Assembly: GCF_019599145.1 (NCBI RefSeq) | Contig: NZ_CP080647.1 | Span: forward strand, 10,106,001 to 10,170,000 | DNA: 64,000 bases | Direction of reading: 5' to 3' | DNA from: Streptomyces akebiae | Lineage (GTDB): Bacteria > Actinomycetota > Actinomycetes > Streptomycetales > Streptomycetaceae | Part shown: piece by piece, positions 26,824 through 35,031 of the stretch | How positions within the stretch are numbered: the stretch's first letter is position 1 | Layout: each line of letters opens with the position of its first letter | Translations under genes and position numbers: made by a program | The notes under the pieces: generated by a model | Told to the model about the DNA's origin: nothing | Seen by the model: only the letters and a program-made list of their open reading frames with translations | The model's database searches: none

Positions 26824-26851
26824 ATGTAGAGGCCCCTTTGCGGGTTGTAAA
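26823..26851 (-). promoter_or_regulatory. Putative iclR promoter
   Basis: On the minus strand TTTACA (complement of 26846-26851) and TACATT (complement of 26823-26828) are 17 bases apart. Confidence 0.6.
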
Positions 26852-27230
26852 CGGTCGGGGACGGTCCGTCGATAGGGGCGCGTCGGCGTGCCACATCACG
26901 GCACGGTGGCTGGGCCGCGCCGCCGCCCCTGGAGTCTTCTGGGCGCATGCACCGACTCAACACCGCAGCGCCGACGCTCCGCCCAGCAGCCCGTGCGCGT
27001 CGGCACGGAGGCGCCGCGCGACCTGGGGAGTCGGGTGGCCCGGCGGTCCCGCGCCCCGGATCCGCACGACAGGGCTCCGCCCGGGTAACCGTGCCCGGAC
27101 ACCCACGCCCGCTCGGGCACGCGCCCGCACCCGCACCGCCACGCCGCCCATCCGCACCTCCGCGCCCACCCGCACTCGTGGCGCCCGCCGGCCTCTCCCC
27201 GGCCCCGATCCGCGACGAGGAGGCCCGGCG
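26852..27230. other. Leader region of the dioxygenase operon
   Basis: Nearly 380 bases between the iclR promoter and the dioxygenase start. It is extremely C-rich with repeated CGCACCC-like strings; no gene is supported. A plus-strand promoter must lie here or across the iclR operator, but I could not pick convincing hexamers. GACGAGGAGG at 27213-27222 is the ribosome site of the next gene. Confidence 0.5.
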
Positions 27231-28553
27231 ATGACTTCCCCGCCCGTACGGCCCAGCGACCGTCTCGCCGGCGTGCCGCGCCCGTCCGTCGACGTGAGCG
27301 CGTACCTCGACCTCGACCACGGGCTGATCGACCGCACGATCTTCAGCGATCCGGTGCTGTACCAGCAGGAGTTGCGCCGGGTCTTCGCGCCGAGCTGGCT
27401 GTTCCTCGCCCACGAGAGCCAGTTCGGCAAGCCCGGCGACTTCTTCACGACGTACATGGGAGAGGACCCGGTCATCGTCGCGATGGGCCGGGACCGGAGG
27501 CTGCGGGCGTTCCTCAACGCCTGCCGGCACCGCGGGATGCGGGTCTGCCGGGCCGACGCCGGCGCGACCAAGGCCTTCACGTGCAGCTACCACGGCTGGT
27601 CGTACGACACCTCGGGCAAGCTCGTCAACGTACCCAACCAGGGCGACTACCCGGACCACTTCGAACAGGACCGGTGGGGACTGGTCGAGGTCGCGCGGCT
27701 CGACTCGTACAAGGGGCTCGTCTTCGCCACCTGGGACCCCGACGCGCCGCCGCTCGTCGAGGCGCTGGGCGGGATGACCTGGTACATGGACGCGATGCTG
27801 GACCGCGATCCGGAAGGCACCGAGGTCGTCGGCGGGGTGCACAAGTGGGTGCTGGAGGGCAACTGGAAGCTGGCGGCCGAGCAGTTCGCCTCCGACTGGT
27901 ACCACGTCAACATCTCGCACGCCTCCGCGCTGATGGTCATGTCGCCGACGGGCAAGGGACCCAGGACGGAGATCGTGCAGACCCCCGGACGGCAGTACGC
28001 CGATCCGCTCGGGCACGGACACGGCTTCCCGACCCACCCCAAGAGCCGCTTCGACGACCGGATCGTGCACGCCCACTACGACTACGAGGCGCTGCGCGAG
28101 CGGCTCGGCGACGCGCGGGTGGAAGGGCCGATGACCACCGGCCACGCCACCGTCTTCCCCAACTTCTCCTACCTCCCGGTCAACGGCTCCATCCGGGTCT
28201 GGCACCCCAAGGGCCCGGACCGCATGGAGGTCTGGGCCTGGACGCTGGTCGACAGATCCATGCCGGACGAGGTGAAGAACGCCCAACGGCTCTACAACCT
28301 GCGCACGTTCGGGCCCACCGGGATCTTCGAGCAGGACGACGGCGAGAACTGGAGCGAGTGCCAGGCCACGGCCCATGGGTTCGTCTCCGGCTCGATGACC
28401 CTCAACTACCAGATGGGCCTGGGGCTGGAGAGCGAGGACGGTGTCCATCCGGGCACCACCGGCCGCCTCTACACCGACGGCGCCGCCCGCGGCCTGTACG
28501 CCCGCTGGCGCGACCTGATGAACACGCCCGCCTGGCACGAGAAGGACTCCTGA
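27231..28553 (+). CDS. Rieske aromatic-ring-hydroxylating dioxygenase, alpha subunit
   Basis: The 440-residue catalytic subunit that adds both atoms of O2 to an arene to give a cis-dihydrodiol. Rieske ligands are C98 and H100 (ACRHRG) and C118 and H121 (CSYHGW). The mononuclear iron motif is NWKLAAEQFASDWYHVNISH with D222, H225 and H230. The MhpB-type ring cleavage enzyme and hydrolase downstream make 3-phenylpropionate/cinnamate (HcaE-like) the favoured substrate class, but related arenes such as biphenyl or alkylbenzenes cannot be excluded. The ATG follows GAGGAGG. It is first in a tightly spaced operon with its ferredoxin and reductase. Confidence 0.9.
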   Translation: MTSPPVRPSDRLAGVPRPSVDVSAYLDLDHGLIDRTIFSDPVLYQQELRRVFAPSWLFLAHESQFGKPGDFFTTYMGEDPVIVAMGRDRRLRAFLNACRHRGMRVCRADAGATKAFTCSYHGWSYDTSGKLVNVPNQGDYPDHFEQDRWGLVEVARLDSYKGLVFATWDPDAPPLVEALGGMTWYMDAMLDRDPEGTEVVGGVHKWVLEGNWKLAAEQFASDWYHVNISHASALMVMSPTGKGPRTEIVQTPGRQYADPLGHGHGFPTHPKSRFDDRIVHAHYDYEALRERLGDARVEGPMTTGHATVFPNFSYLPVNGSIRVWHPKGPDRMEVWAWTLVDRSMPDEVKNAQRLYNLRTFGPTGIFEQDDGENWSECQATAHGFVSGSMTLNYQMGLGLESEDGVHPGTTGRLYTDGAARGLYARWRDLMNTPAWHEKDS

Positions 28554-28915
28554 TGAGCACGAACACGAGCGGCACCGCCGTGCGCGTCGCCACCGTCGGC
28601 GACATCGAGGACGGCGAGGCGCTGAAGGTACCGGCCGAGGCCAGCGGTCACGGCGAGGCCATCGCCGTCTTTCACGACGGCGGCGCCTACTACGCCCTCG
28701 ACGACACCTGCTCGCACGGCCGGGCGTCCCTGTCCGAGGGCTGGATCGAGGACGGCGAGGTCGAGTGCCCGCTGCACAGTGCCCGCTTCTGTCTGAAGTC
28801 CGGCGAACCCCAGTGCATGCCCGCCACCCTCGCCGTGCGCACCCACCGCGTCGAGGTCCGCGACGACGTCATCTGGCTCCACCCCGGCCGGCCCGACGAG
28901 CGGGCCGCCGAATGA
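28553..28915 (+). CDS. Rieske [2Fe-2S] ferredoxin of the dioxygenase
   Basis: A 120-residue electron carrier between the reductase and the oxygenase. Ligands are in CSHGRASL (Cys, His) and CPLHSARF (Cys, His), spaced as in HcaC/BphF-type ferredoxins. Its ATG shares a base with the stop of the alpha subunit gene and its end overlaps the reductase start, so the three are translationally coupled. A short Ser/Thr-rich N-terminal tail precedes the Rieske domain. Confidence 0.9.
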   Translation: MSTNTSGTAVRVATVGDIEDGEALKVPAEASGHGEAIAVFHDGGAYYALDDTCSHGRASLSEGWIEDGEVECPLHSARFCLKSGEPQCMPATLAVRTHRVEVRDDVIWLHPGRPDERAAE

Positions 28916-30135
28916 GCCCCCCTCCCCCCGCGCCCCGGCGGATCGCCGTCGTCGGCGCGGGCCCGGCCGCCGTCTCCACCTGCGACGCGCTGCGCGCCCA
29001 GGGGTACGACGGGGAACTGGTCCTGTACTCCGCCGAGCACGGGCTGCCGTACGACCGACCGCCGCTCAGCAAGGACGTCCTGCTCGGCAAGGCCCGGCGC
29101 GCGGACGTCCTGCTGCGGCCCGAGAGGTGGTACGAGGAGCAGCGCGTCCAGGTGCGTGAGGACGCCCGGGTCGGCGCGATCCGGCCCCACTCGGGCGGCG
29201 TGGAACTGGCCGACGGCACGATCGCCGAGGCCGACCGGATCGTGCTGGCCACGGGAGGCACGCCGCGTCCGCTGCCGGTGCCCGGCGACGACCCGGCGGT
29301 CCGTCGACTGCGTACCTGGGACGACGCCGAAGGCCTCCGGGAACGTCTGCTGCCCGGCGCCCGGGTGATCGTCGTCGGCGCAGGCCTGATCGGCGCCGAG
29401 ACCGCCGCCGTCGCCGTGGCCCTGGGCTGCCGGGTCACTCTCGTCGACCCCGTGCCGGTGCCACTGGCGGCGGCCGTCGGCGGCGACATCGCGGGCGCCC
29501 TGCACCGCAGGCACACCACCGAGGGAATCGAGGTCGTCACCGCCGGGGTCCAGAGCGTCGAACGGAGCCCCCAGGGCCTCCGCGTACGCCTCACCGGGCA
29601 CGGCGGCACCCTGACCGCCGACACGCTGGTGGTGGGCATCGGAATCCGCCCGGCCACGGAAGCGGCCGAGGCCGCCGGGCTGCGCGTCGACAACGGCGTC
29701 GTCGTCCACCCCGGGCAGCGCACGTCGCACCCGAACGTCTTCGCCGTCGGCGACGTGGCCCGCCCCGACGGCCACCGCGTACGCCACGAACACTGGGAGG
29801 CCGCCCAGCGGGACGGTGAGGCCGCCGCCCTGGGCATCCTGGGCCGTCCGGTGCCGGACCCGGGCGTGCCCTGGTTCTGGTCCGACCGGCACGGCTCGCG
29901 CCTGGAGGCGGTCGGCACCATGGCGGACGCCGGGCGACACGTACTGCGCGGCGATCCCGACAGCGGCTCCTTCACCGCGTTCGGCCTGCGCGGCGACCGC
30001 CTGGTCGCGGCCGCCGCCATCGACCGCGCCCGGGACATCAAGGCCGCCCGGCGTCTCATCGACCGCGGTGTCCGGCTGTCCGCCACGGAACTGACCGACG
30101 AGCGCACCGACCTACGCGCCCTGCTCAGGCGATGA
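28912..30135 (+). CDS. Ferredoxin-NAD(+) reductase component of the dioxygenase
   Basis: A 407-residue FAD flavoprotein passing electrons from NADH to the Rieske ferredoxin. N-terminal FAD motif IAVVGAGPAAVSTCDAL, active-site segment YDRPPLSKDVLLG, NADH motif VIVVGAGLIGAETAAVAVAL near residue 155 and FAD motif NVFAVGDVA; the C-terminal BphA4-type domain is present (WFWSDRHGSRLEAVG). The ATG overlaps the ferredoxin stop. Length and order match HcaD/BphA4/TodA reductases. Confidence 0.9.
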   Translation: MSPPPPAPRRIAVVGAGPAAVSTCDALRAQGYDGELVLYSAEHGLPYDRPPLSKDVLLGKARRADVLLRPERWYEEQRVQVREDARVGAIRPHSGGVELADGTIAEADRIVLATGGTPRPLPVPGDDPAVRRLRTWDDAEGLRERLLPGARVIVVGAGLIGAETAAVAVALGCRVTLVDPVPVPLAAAVGGDIAGALHRRHTTEGIEVVTAGVQSVERSPQGLRVRLTGHGGTLTADTLVVGIGIRPATEAAEAAGLRVDNGVVVHPGQRTSHPNVFAVGDVARPDGHRVRHEHWEAAQRDGEAAALGILGRPVPDPGVPWFWSDRHGSRLEAVGTMADAGRHVLRGDPDSGSFTAFGLRGDRLVAAAAIDRARDIKAARRLIDRGVRLSATELTDERTDLRALLRR

Positions 30136-30261
30136 CCCCGGCGGGGACCGTTCGCCCGCCTGCCCACGCGGCCGTGCCGCTCCACGGCACACACGCTCCC
30201 CGCGCCCCGCGCTCCGCGCTGGAATGCCCGCAAGCAGTGAGGCCCGCAGGAGGAACCACCG

Positions 30262-30828
30262 ATGACCACGCACGCACCGGAGCCGGCGGTCGACTCGACG
30301 CAGAGGGTGTCCGATGCCGATGTCCGGCTGCACTTCGAAGTCCAGCGGTTGTACGCCCTTGAGGCGCAGTTGCTCGACCAGCACCGCTACGCGGACTGGC
30401 TGGAACTGTTCACGGAGGATCTGCACTACTGGGCGCCGGTGCGCACCAACCGGCTGCGGCGACAACAGGCGCTGGCCGACGGGACACCCGGCGAGGTGGC
30501 GATCTTCGACGAGACCAGGGCGAGCCTGGCCTGGCGGATCCGCCGCTTCGACTCGGGCATGGCCTGGGCCGAGGACCCGCCGTCCAGATCCCGGCACCTG
30601 ATCACCAACGTCATGGTCAGGGCTGCCGAGAAGCCGGGGGAGTACGTCGCCGAGTCGGCCTTCCTCTGCTACCGCAACCGCCTGGAACGCGAGGTCGACC
30701 TCTACGCCGGCGGACGCACCGACCGGCTGCGCCGCGACCCGGACGACGGACGGCTGCTGATCGCCCGCCGCACGATCCTGCTCGACCAGAACGTCCTGCT
30801 CGCCAAGAACATCAGCACGTTCCTCTGA
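30262..30828 (+). CDS. Ring-hydroxylating dioxygenase, beta subunit
   Basis: The 188-residue structural subunit (SnoaL/NTF2-like fold) that assembles with alpha as an alpha3beta3 hexamer. Diagnostic strings are EAQLLDQHRYADWLELFTED, HYWAP, the SRSRHLITNV block and the C-terminal ARRTILLDQNVLLAKNISTFL typical of beta subunits. The ATG is preceded by AGGAGGAACC. Placement after the reductase, 126 bases downstream, instead of directly behind alpha, is unusual compared with hcaEFCBD and bphAEFG orders. Confidence 0.9.
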   Translation: MTTHAPEPAVDSTQRVSDADVRLHFEVQRLYALEAQLLDQHRYADWLELFTEDLHYWAPVRTNRLRRQQALADGTPGEVAIFDETRASLAWRIRRFDSGMAWAEDPPSRSRHLITNVMVRAAEKPGEYVAESAFLCYRNRLEREVDLYAGGRTDRLRRDPDDGRLLIARRTILLDQNVLLAKNISTFL

Positions 30829-30881
30829 CCGGAGAGCCGAAAGCCGGACAGCCGGATGAACGAACAACCTGGAGACCTCGC

Positions 30882-31748
30882 GTGACCAAAGACCAGACCG
30901 AAGAGCCGAAGCTCGTCGAGCACACCGTGCGGACCACGCTCGGGCCCGTCGCGGTCAGCGAGACCGGTGAGGGGCCGGTGCTGGTGATGCTGCACGGCGG
31001 CGGTCCCGGCGCGAGCGCGGTCGCCAACTACCACCAGAATCTGCCCGCCCTCGCCCCCCGCTTCCGCGTGCTCCTGCCCGACCAGCCGGGTTTCGGCGGC
31101 AGCTACCGTCCCACCGAGGCGGATCTCGACGCCCGCAGCATCACCGAGATCACCGTCGACGCGCTGCTGCAGACCCTGGACACCCTCGGCATCGACCGCT
31201 TCCACCTGCTCGGCAACAGCCTCGGCGGTGCCGCGGCCATCGCCACCGCGCTCGAAGTCCCCGAGCGGGTCGAGAAGTTGGTGCTGATGGCACCCGGCGG
31301 CGGCTGGCTGCCCTTCGGACCCACCCCGACCGAGGGACAGAAGGCCATGTTCCGCTACTACAACGGCGAGGGCCCGACGCCGAAGAAGATGCGGGACTTC
31401 ATCGGCGTGATGACCGCCGAGCCCAAACGCTGGGCGGACACCGCCCAGGCCCGCTACGAGGCCTCGCTCGACGAGTCCCACATCGCCTTCTACCACGCCT
31501 ACAACGCCGCCTTCGCCAAACGGCACGGCATGGACCCGCTCTGGCAGCGCGTCCACCGCATCAAGGCCCCCACCCTCCTGCTCTGGGGCCGGGACGACCG
31601 CACCATCACCCTGGACGGCGCCCAGTTGATGCTCAAGCAGATCCGGGACGTCCGACTGCACGTCTTCGGCGGCTGCGGCCACTGGGTGCAACTGGAACGC
31701 CGGGCCGAGTTCGAACGCCTGGTCACCGACTTCCTCGGGGAGGCCTGA
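30882..31748 (+). CDS. mhpC: 2-hydroxy-6-oxo-dienedioate (meta-cleavage product) hydrolase
   Basis: A 288-residue alpha/beta hydrolase splitting the C-C bond of the ring-fission product. Oxyanion region MLHGGGPGASAVANY, nucleophile Ser in LLGNSLGGAAA, Asp in LWGRDDRTI and His in GGCGHWVQLERR. These features, including GGGPGAS, are those of MhpC/BphD/HsaD enzymes. GTG start with GGAGA upstream. Family is certain; MhpC rather than BphD follows from the MhpB-type dioxygenase further down. Confidence 0.87.
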   Translation: MTKDQTEEPKLVEHTVRTTLGPVAVSETGEGPVLVMLHGGGPGASAVANYHQNLPALAPRFRVLLPDQPGFGGSYRPTEADLDARSITEITVDALLQTLDTLGIDRFHLLGNSLGGAAAIATALEVPERVEKLVLMAPGGGWLPFGPTPTEGQKAMFRYYNGEGPTPKKMRDFIGVMTAEPKRWADTAQARYEASLDESHIAFYHAYNAAFAKRHGMDPLWQRVHRIKAPTLLLWGRDDRTITLDGAQLMLKQIRDVRLHVFGGCGHWVQLERRAEFERLVTDFLGEA

Positions 31749-31751
31749 TCC

Positions 31752-32609
31752 ATGGGCAGGGGATGGCTGGAGAACGAGGTCGCTCTAATCACCGGCGGGG
31801 GCTCCGGCATCGGCCGCGCCGTCGCCCTGCGCTACCTCGCGGAGGGCGCCCGCGTCGCGATCCTCGGCCGTACGGCCGCGCAACTGGAGGAGGTGGTCCG
31901 CGCCGCCGGAGAGCTGGGTGACCGGGTACTGCCCCTCACCGGCGACGTACGCAGCACGGACGATCTGCACCGGGCGGTGGAGACGACCGTCGAACGGCTC
32001 GGCAAACTCGACGTCCTCGTCCCGAACGCCGGTATCTGGGACTACCACCGCAGTGTGACCCGCCTGTCGGGCAAGGAACTGGGCGAGGCCTTCGACGAAA
32101 TCTTCGCGATCAACGTCAAGGGGTACGCGCTGGCCGTGGAGGCCGCCTGGCGGGAGCTGGTCGCCACGCGCGGCAGCATCGTGATGACCCTCTCGAACGC
32201 CTCCCTGCACACCGACGGCGGCGGCTCCCTCTACACCGCCAGCAAGCACGCCTGCCTCGGCCTGCTGCGCCAGTTCGCCTTCGAACTGGCGCCGAGCGTC
32301 CGCGTCAACGGGGTAGCCGTCGGCGGCATGCGCACCCAACTGCGCGGCCCCGAGAGCCTCGGGCTGCACCACCGCACGCTCGCCGCGTCCTTCGCCAGGA
32401 ACGAGGAGGCCCAGGCTCTCTCCGGCGAGAGGCCGCCGCCGCTGATCCCGTTGTACGACTCCAGCGTTGAACCGGAGGACTTCACCGGTCCGTATGTCCT
32501 GCTGGCCTCCCGCACCGACAGCGGCACCGTCACCGGTGCCGTGATCCCCGCCGACGGCGGCATCGCCGTACGCGGTTTCCGCGCCCCCGCCGGCGGCGCG
32601 GGCCTGTGA
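31752..32609 (+). CDS. cis-dihydrodiol dehydrogenase (SDR, HcaB/BphB-like)
   Basis: A 285-residue SDR that would oxidise the cis-dihydrodiol to a catechol, producing NADH. TGGGSGIGRAVALRYL is the cofactor motif, NAGIWD and the Ser in MTLSNAS follow, then YTASKHACLGL for the catalytic Tyr and Lys. PNAGIWDY and LAPSVRVNGVAVGGMRTQLRG are typical of dihydrodiol dehydrogenases. It starts three bases after the hydrolase and is certainly in the same transcript. Confidence 0.9.
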   Translation: MGRGWLENEVALITGGGSGIGRAVALRYLAEGARVAILGRTAAQLEEVVRAAGELGDRVLPLTGDVRSTDDLHRAVETTVERLGKLDVLVPNAGIWDYHRSVTRLSGKELGEAFDEIFAINVKGYALAVEAAWRELVATRGSIVMTLSNASLHTDGGGSLYTASKHACLGLLRQFAFELAPSVRVNGVAVGGMRTQLRGPESLGLHHRTLAASFARNEEAQALSGERPPPLIPLYDSSVEPEDFTGPYVLLASRTDSGTVTGAVIPADGGIAVRGFRAPAGGAGL

Positions 32610-32658
32610 CCCACACCGACGAACGTCTCGCCCGACAGCCATTGAAGGAGCCGCCGTC

Positions 32659-34245
32659 ATGGCCGCCGTCGACATCAGTCCAGCCGCCGCGCTGCACCGC
32701 AGAGCCCTGCACCCCACGCCGACCGCCCTCGTGTACGAGGGCCGCGAGATCTCCGCGGCACAACTCGACGGTACGGTCGGGGAGTTCGCCGCCGGGCTGT
32801 CGGACCACGGGCTGCGCCGCGGGGACCGGATCGCCTACCTCGGCCTCAACAGCGCGACCTTCCTGGAGACGCTGTTCGCCGCGGCCCGTCTCGGGGCGGT
32901 CTTCGTCCCCCTCAACTTCCGCCTCGCGGCCGACGAGGTCCGCCACATCCTCAACGACTGCGGCGCCCACACCGTCGTCGTCGAGGAGGGCCACCGCGAA
33001 CTGGCGGAGTCGATCCTGCACGACATACCCGCCCGCAGCCGTCTGCTGGTCGACACCGACCCCGCGTGCCCGGCGACGGACGAGCCCGCGCCCGGCTGGA
33101 CGCCGCTGTCCACGCTGCGCGGCCCGCACCGCCCCGTAAGGGAACCCGTGGCGCTGTACGACGACGACCTCGCGGCCCTGATGTACACCTCGGGCACCAC
33201 CGGCCGGCCCAAGGGGGTCATGCTCACCCACGGCAACCTGTGGTGGAACGCGGTCAACGTCGACGCCGTCGTGGACACCCGCTGCGACGACGTGAACCTG
33301 GCCCTCGCCCCGCTGTTCCACATCGGCGGGCTCAACGCCCTCACCCTGCGCACCCTGGTGCGCGGCGGCACCGTGGTGCTGCGCCGGGCCTTCGAACCGG
33401 CCCAGTGCCTGCGGGACCTCGTCGAGCATCGCGTGAACACCTTCTTCGCGGTCCCGGCCATGTACACGGCCCTCGCCCGTGTGCCCGGTTTCGCGGACGC
33501 CGACCTCGGCGCCCTCCGGTCCGCGATCGTCGCGGGGGCTCCCGTCCCACCACAGCTGATCCGGGACTACGGCGAGGCGGGCCTGCTGCTCCAGCAGGCC
33601 TGGGGGCTGACGGAGACGGCACCGTTCGCCACCTACCTGCCGGCCCGGCTGACCCTGGAGAAGACCGGATCGGCCGGCGTCGCGATGCCGTACACGGAGA
33701 TCCGGTTGACGCACCCCGCCACCGGGGCCGGGATCGACGGACCGGACACCCAGGGCGAGATCTGCGTACGCGGCCCCAACGTCACCTCCGGCTACTGGGA
33801 CAACCCGGACGCCACCCGGGCCGCCTTCGACGACATGGGCTGGTTCCACAGCGGGGACATCGCCTACCGGGACAAGGACGGCTTCTACTACATCGTGGAC
33901 CGCCTCAAGGACATGATCATCAGCGGTGGCGAGAACGTGTATCCCGCCGAAGTGGAACGCGTCCTCGTCGAGTACCCGGGCATCCTGGAGGCCGCCGTCG
34001 TCGGGGTACCGGACGCCAAGTGGGGCGAGACCGTGCTGGCCGTCCTGAGCTGCGCGTCCGGTACGCGGCCCACGGTGGAGGAGGTACGGGCGTTCGCCGA
34101 CCGGTATCTGGCCCGCTACAAGCTCCCCACCGACGTCATGGTCATCGACCGGCTGCCCCGCAACGCCAGCGGCAAGCTGGACAAGATCGAGCTGCGCCGG
34201 TGGGTGACGGCGCGGCGCAGCGCGCCGAGCGCGCCGACGTCCTGA
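32659..34245 (+). CDS. Acyl-CoA synthetase (ANL superfamily) of the arene operon
   Basis: A 528-residue AMP-forming ligase. P-loop YTSGTTGRPKGVMLTH near residue 176, WGLTET, the adenine and ribose motif FHSGDIAYRDKDGFYYIVDR, and the catalytic Lys in NASGKLDKIELR near the C-terminus. The nearest functional classes are medium-chain or aryl-propanoate ligases of the FadD3/feruloyl-CoA type. In this operon it may activate the acid substrate or a side-chain product; classical hca/mhp pathways do not need it. ATG preceded by GAAGGAG. Confidence 0.87.
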   Translation: MAAVDISPAAALHRRALHPTPTALVYEGREISAAQLDGTVGEFAAGLSDHGLRRGDRIAYLGLNSATFLETLFAAARLGAVFVPLNFRLAADEVRHILNDCGAHTVVVEEGHRELAESILHDIPARSRLLVDTDPACPATDEPAPGWTPLSTLRGPHRPVREPVALYDDDLAALMYTSGTTGRPKGVMLTHGNLWWNAVNVDAVVDTRCDDVNLALAPLFHIGGLNALTLRTLVRGGTVVLRRAFEPAQCLRDLVEHRVNTFFAVPAMYTALARVPGFADADLGALRSAIVAGAPVPPQLIRDYGEAGLLLQQAWGLTETAPFATYLPARLTLEKTGSAGVAMPYTEIRLTHPATGAGIDGPDTQGEICVRGPNVTSGYWDNPDATRAAFDDMGWFHSGDIAYRDKDGFYYIVDRLKDMIISGGENVYPAEVERVLVEYPGILEAAVVGVPDAKWGETVLAVLSCASGTRPTVEEVRAFADRYLARYKLPTDVMVIDRLPRNASGKLDKIELRRWVTARRSAPSAPTS

Positions 34246-34269
34246 CCCACCATCCAGGGAGCACGAGTC

Positions 34270-34857
34270 GTGGTCACACTTCCCGACATCGCGCCGCGGA
34301 CCACCGTCGGCGACCGCTGGTTGCTGCGACCGCTCGACGGAGCGTCCGGCGAACCGCTCGGCGCACGCGGGGCGGCCGCGCGCGGTTACGCGGCCTCGTA
34401 CGGTGCCGGGAACGGTCCCGGGGACCGGGGCGGAGACGAGGGGGGACCCGAGCGCGGACCCGAGGAGTTCCGCGTCCATGTCCAGCGGGTCCAACACCAT
34501 CCGGTGCGGGCCTGTTACCCCTTCGGCGCGCACGACCTCGTCGTCTGGCTCGGCGACGGCGGCACGGGAAGAACCGAGCACGGCGACCGTGCCGACCACG
34601 CGGACCGCGTCCCCGAGGCGGCCGGCGCGGACCTGCTGCGCGTCCTCGTTCCCGCGCTCTTCGCCGCCGCCCCGCGCTGCCGTCGCGTCATCGCCGCCCC
34701 GGACGAGCGCGACGTCCACGCCCAGCGCGTCCTGTCGGCCGGGGGGTTCCGCAGGATCACCGAGGCGGATCTGCCCGACTGCTCCGTCGTCCTGTTCGCC
34801 GCCGAACCACCGGCTCTCGCCGAGCTGTCCACGGCCCTCGACGACATGCCTCACTGA
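34270..34857 (+). CDS. GNAT acyltransferase-like protein (RimJ/IucB-like)
   Basis: A 195-residue protein with the shape of an N-acyltransferase: LLRPLDG at the start, RVHVQRVQHHPVRACYPFG in the middle, and a late RRVIAAPDERDVHAQRVLSAGGF block like MbtK/IucB-type GNAT enzymes, which acylate hydroxylysine in siderophores. Residues about 40-62 are a Gly/Asp-rich insert. GTG start with AGGGAG upstream. It is the last gene before a strong terminator hairpin. No role in arene breakdown is known for such a protein, so this assignment is by fold only. Confidence 0.6.
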   Translation: MVTLPDIAPRTTVGDRWLLRPLDGASGEPLGARGAAARGYAASYGAGNGPGDRGGDEGGPERGPEEFRVHVQRVQHHPVRACYPFGAHDLVVWLGDGGTGRTEHGDRADHADRVPEAAGADLLRVLVPALFAAAPRCRRVIAAPDERDVHAQRVLSAGGFRRITEADLPDCSVVLFAAEPPALAELSTALDDMPH

Positions 34858-34883
34858 GGGGCAGCCCGAACCGGCTCCCCTCA

Positions 34884-34936
34884 GCCGCAGCCGCGCCGCG
34901 AGCCGGGTTCCTCCCGGCTCGCGGCGCGGCTGCGGC
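34884..34936 (+). terminator. Strong hairpin terminator after the dioxygenase operon
   Basis: A 24-base arm (34884-34907, gccgcagccgcg...) pairs perfectly with 34913-34936 around the loop TTCCT. There is no T tract, as usual for Streptomyces terminators. Confidence 0.8.
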
Positions 34937-34970
34937 GTGCCCGCGCACATCCCTGGTGCGTACACGCAAA

Positions 34971-35008
34971 CCGTGCTGCCCAGCGGCACACGCGCTAGGG
35001 CAGCACGG
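34971..35008. promoter_or_regulatory. Inverted repeat before the second arene operon
   Basis: CCGTGCTGCCC (34971-34981) and GGGCAGCACGG (34998-35008) are exact complements 16 bases apart, ending 23 bases before the GTG of the quinone oxidoreductase-like gene. It could be an operator or a hairpin in the leader. Confidence 0.45.
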
Positions 35009-35031
35009 CCGGTCGGCGCGACCGTGGCCGC

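Noticed and set aside
26772..28538. Long minus-strand extension of the iclR frame
   Set aside because: It runs antisense through the dioxygenase alpha gene; ribosome site, promoter and family start place iclR at 26771.
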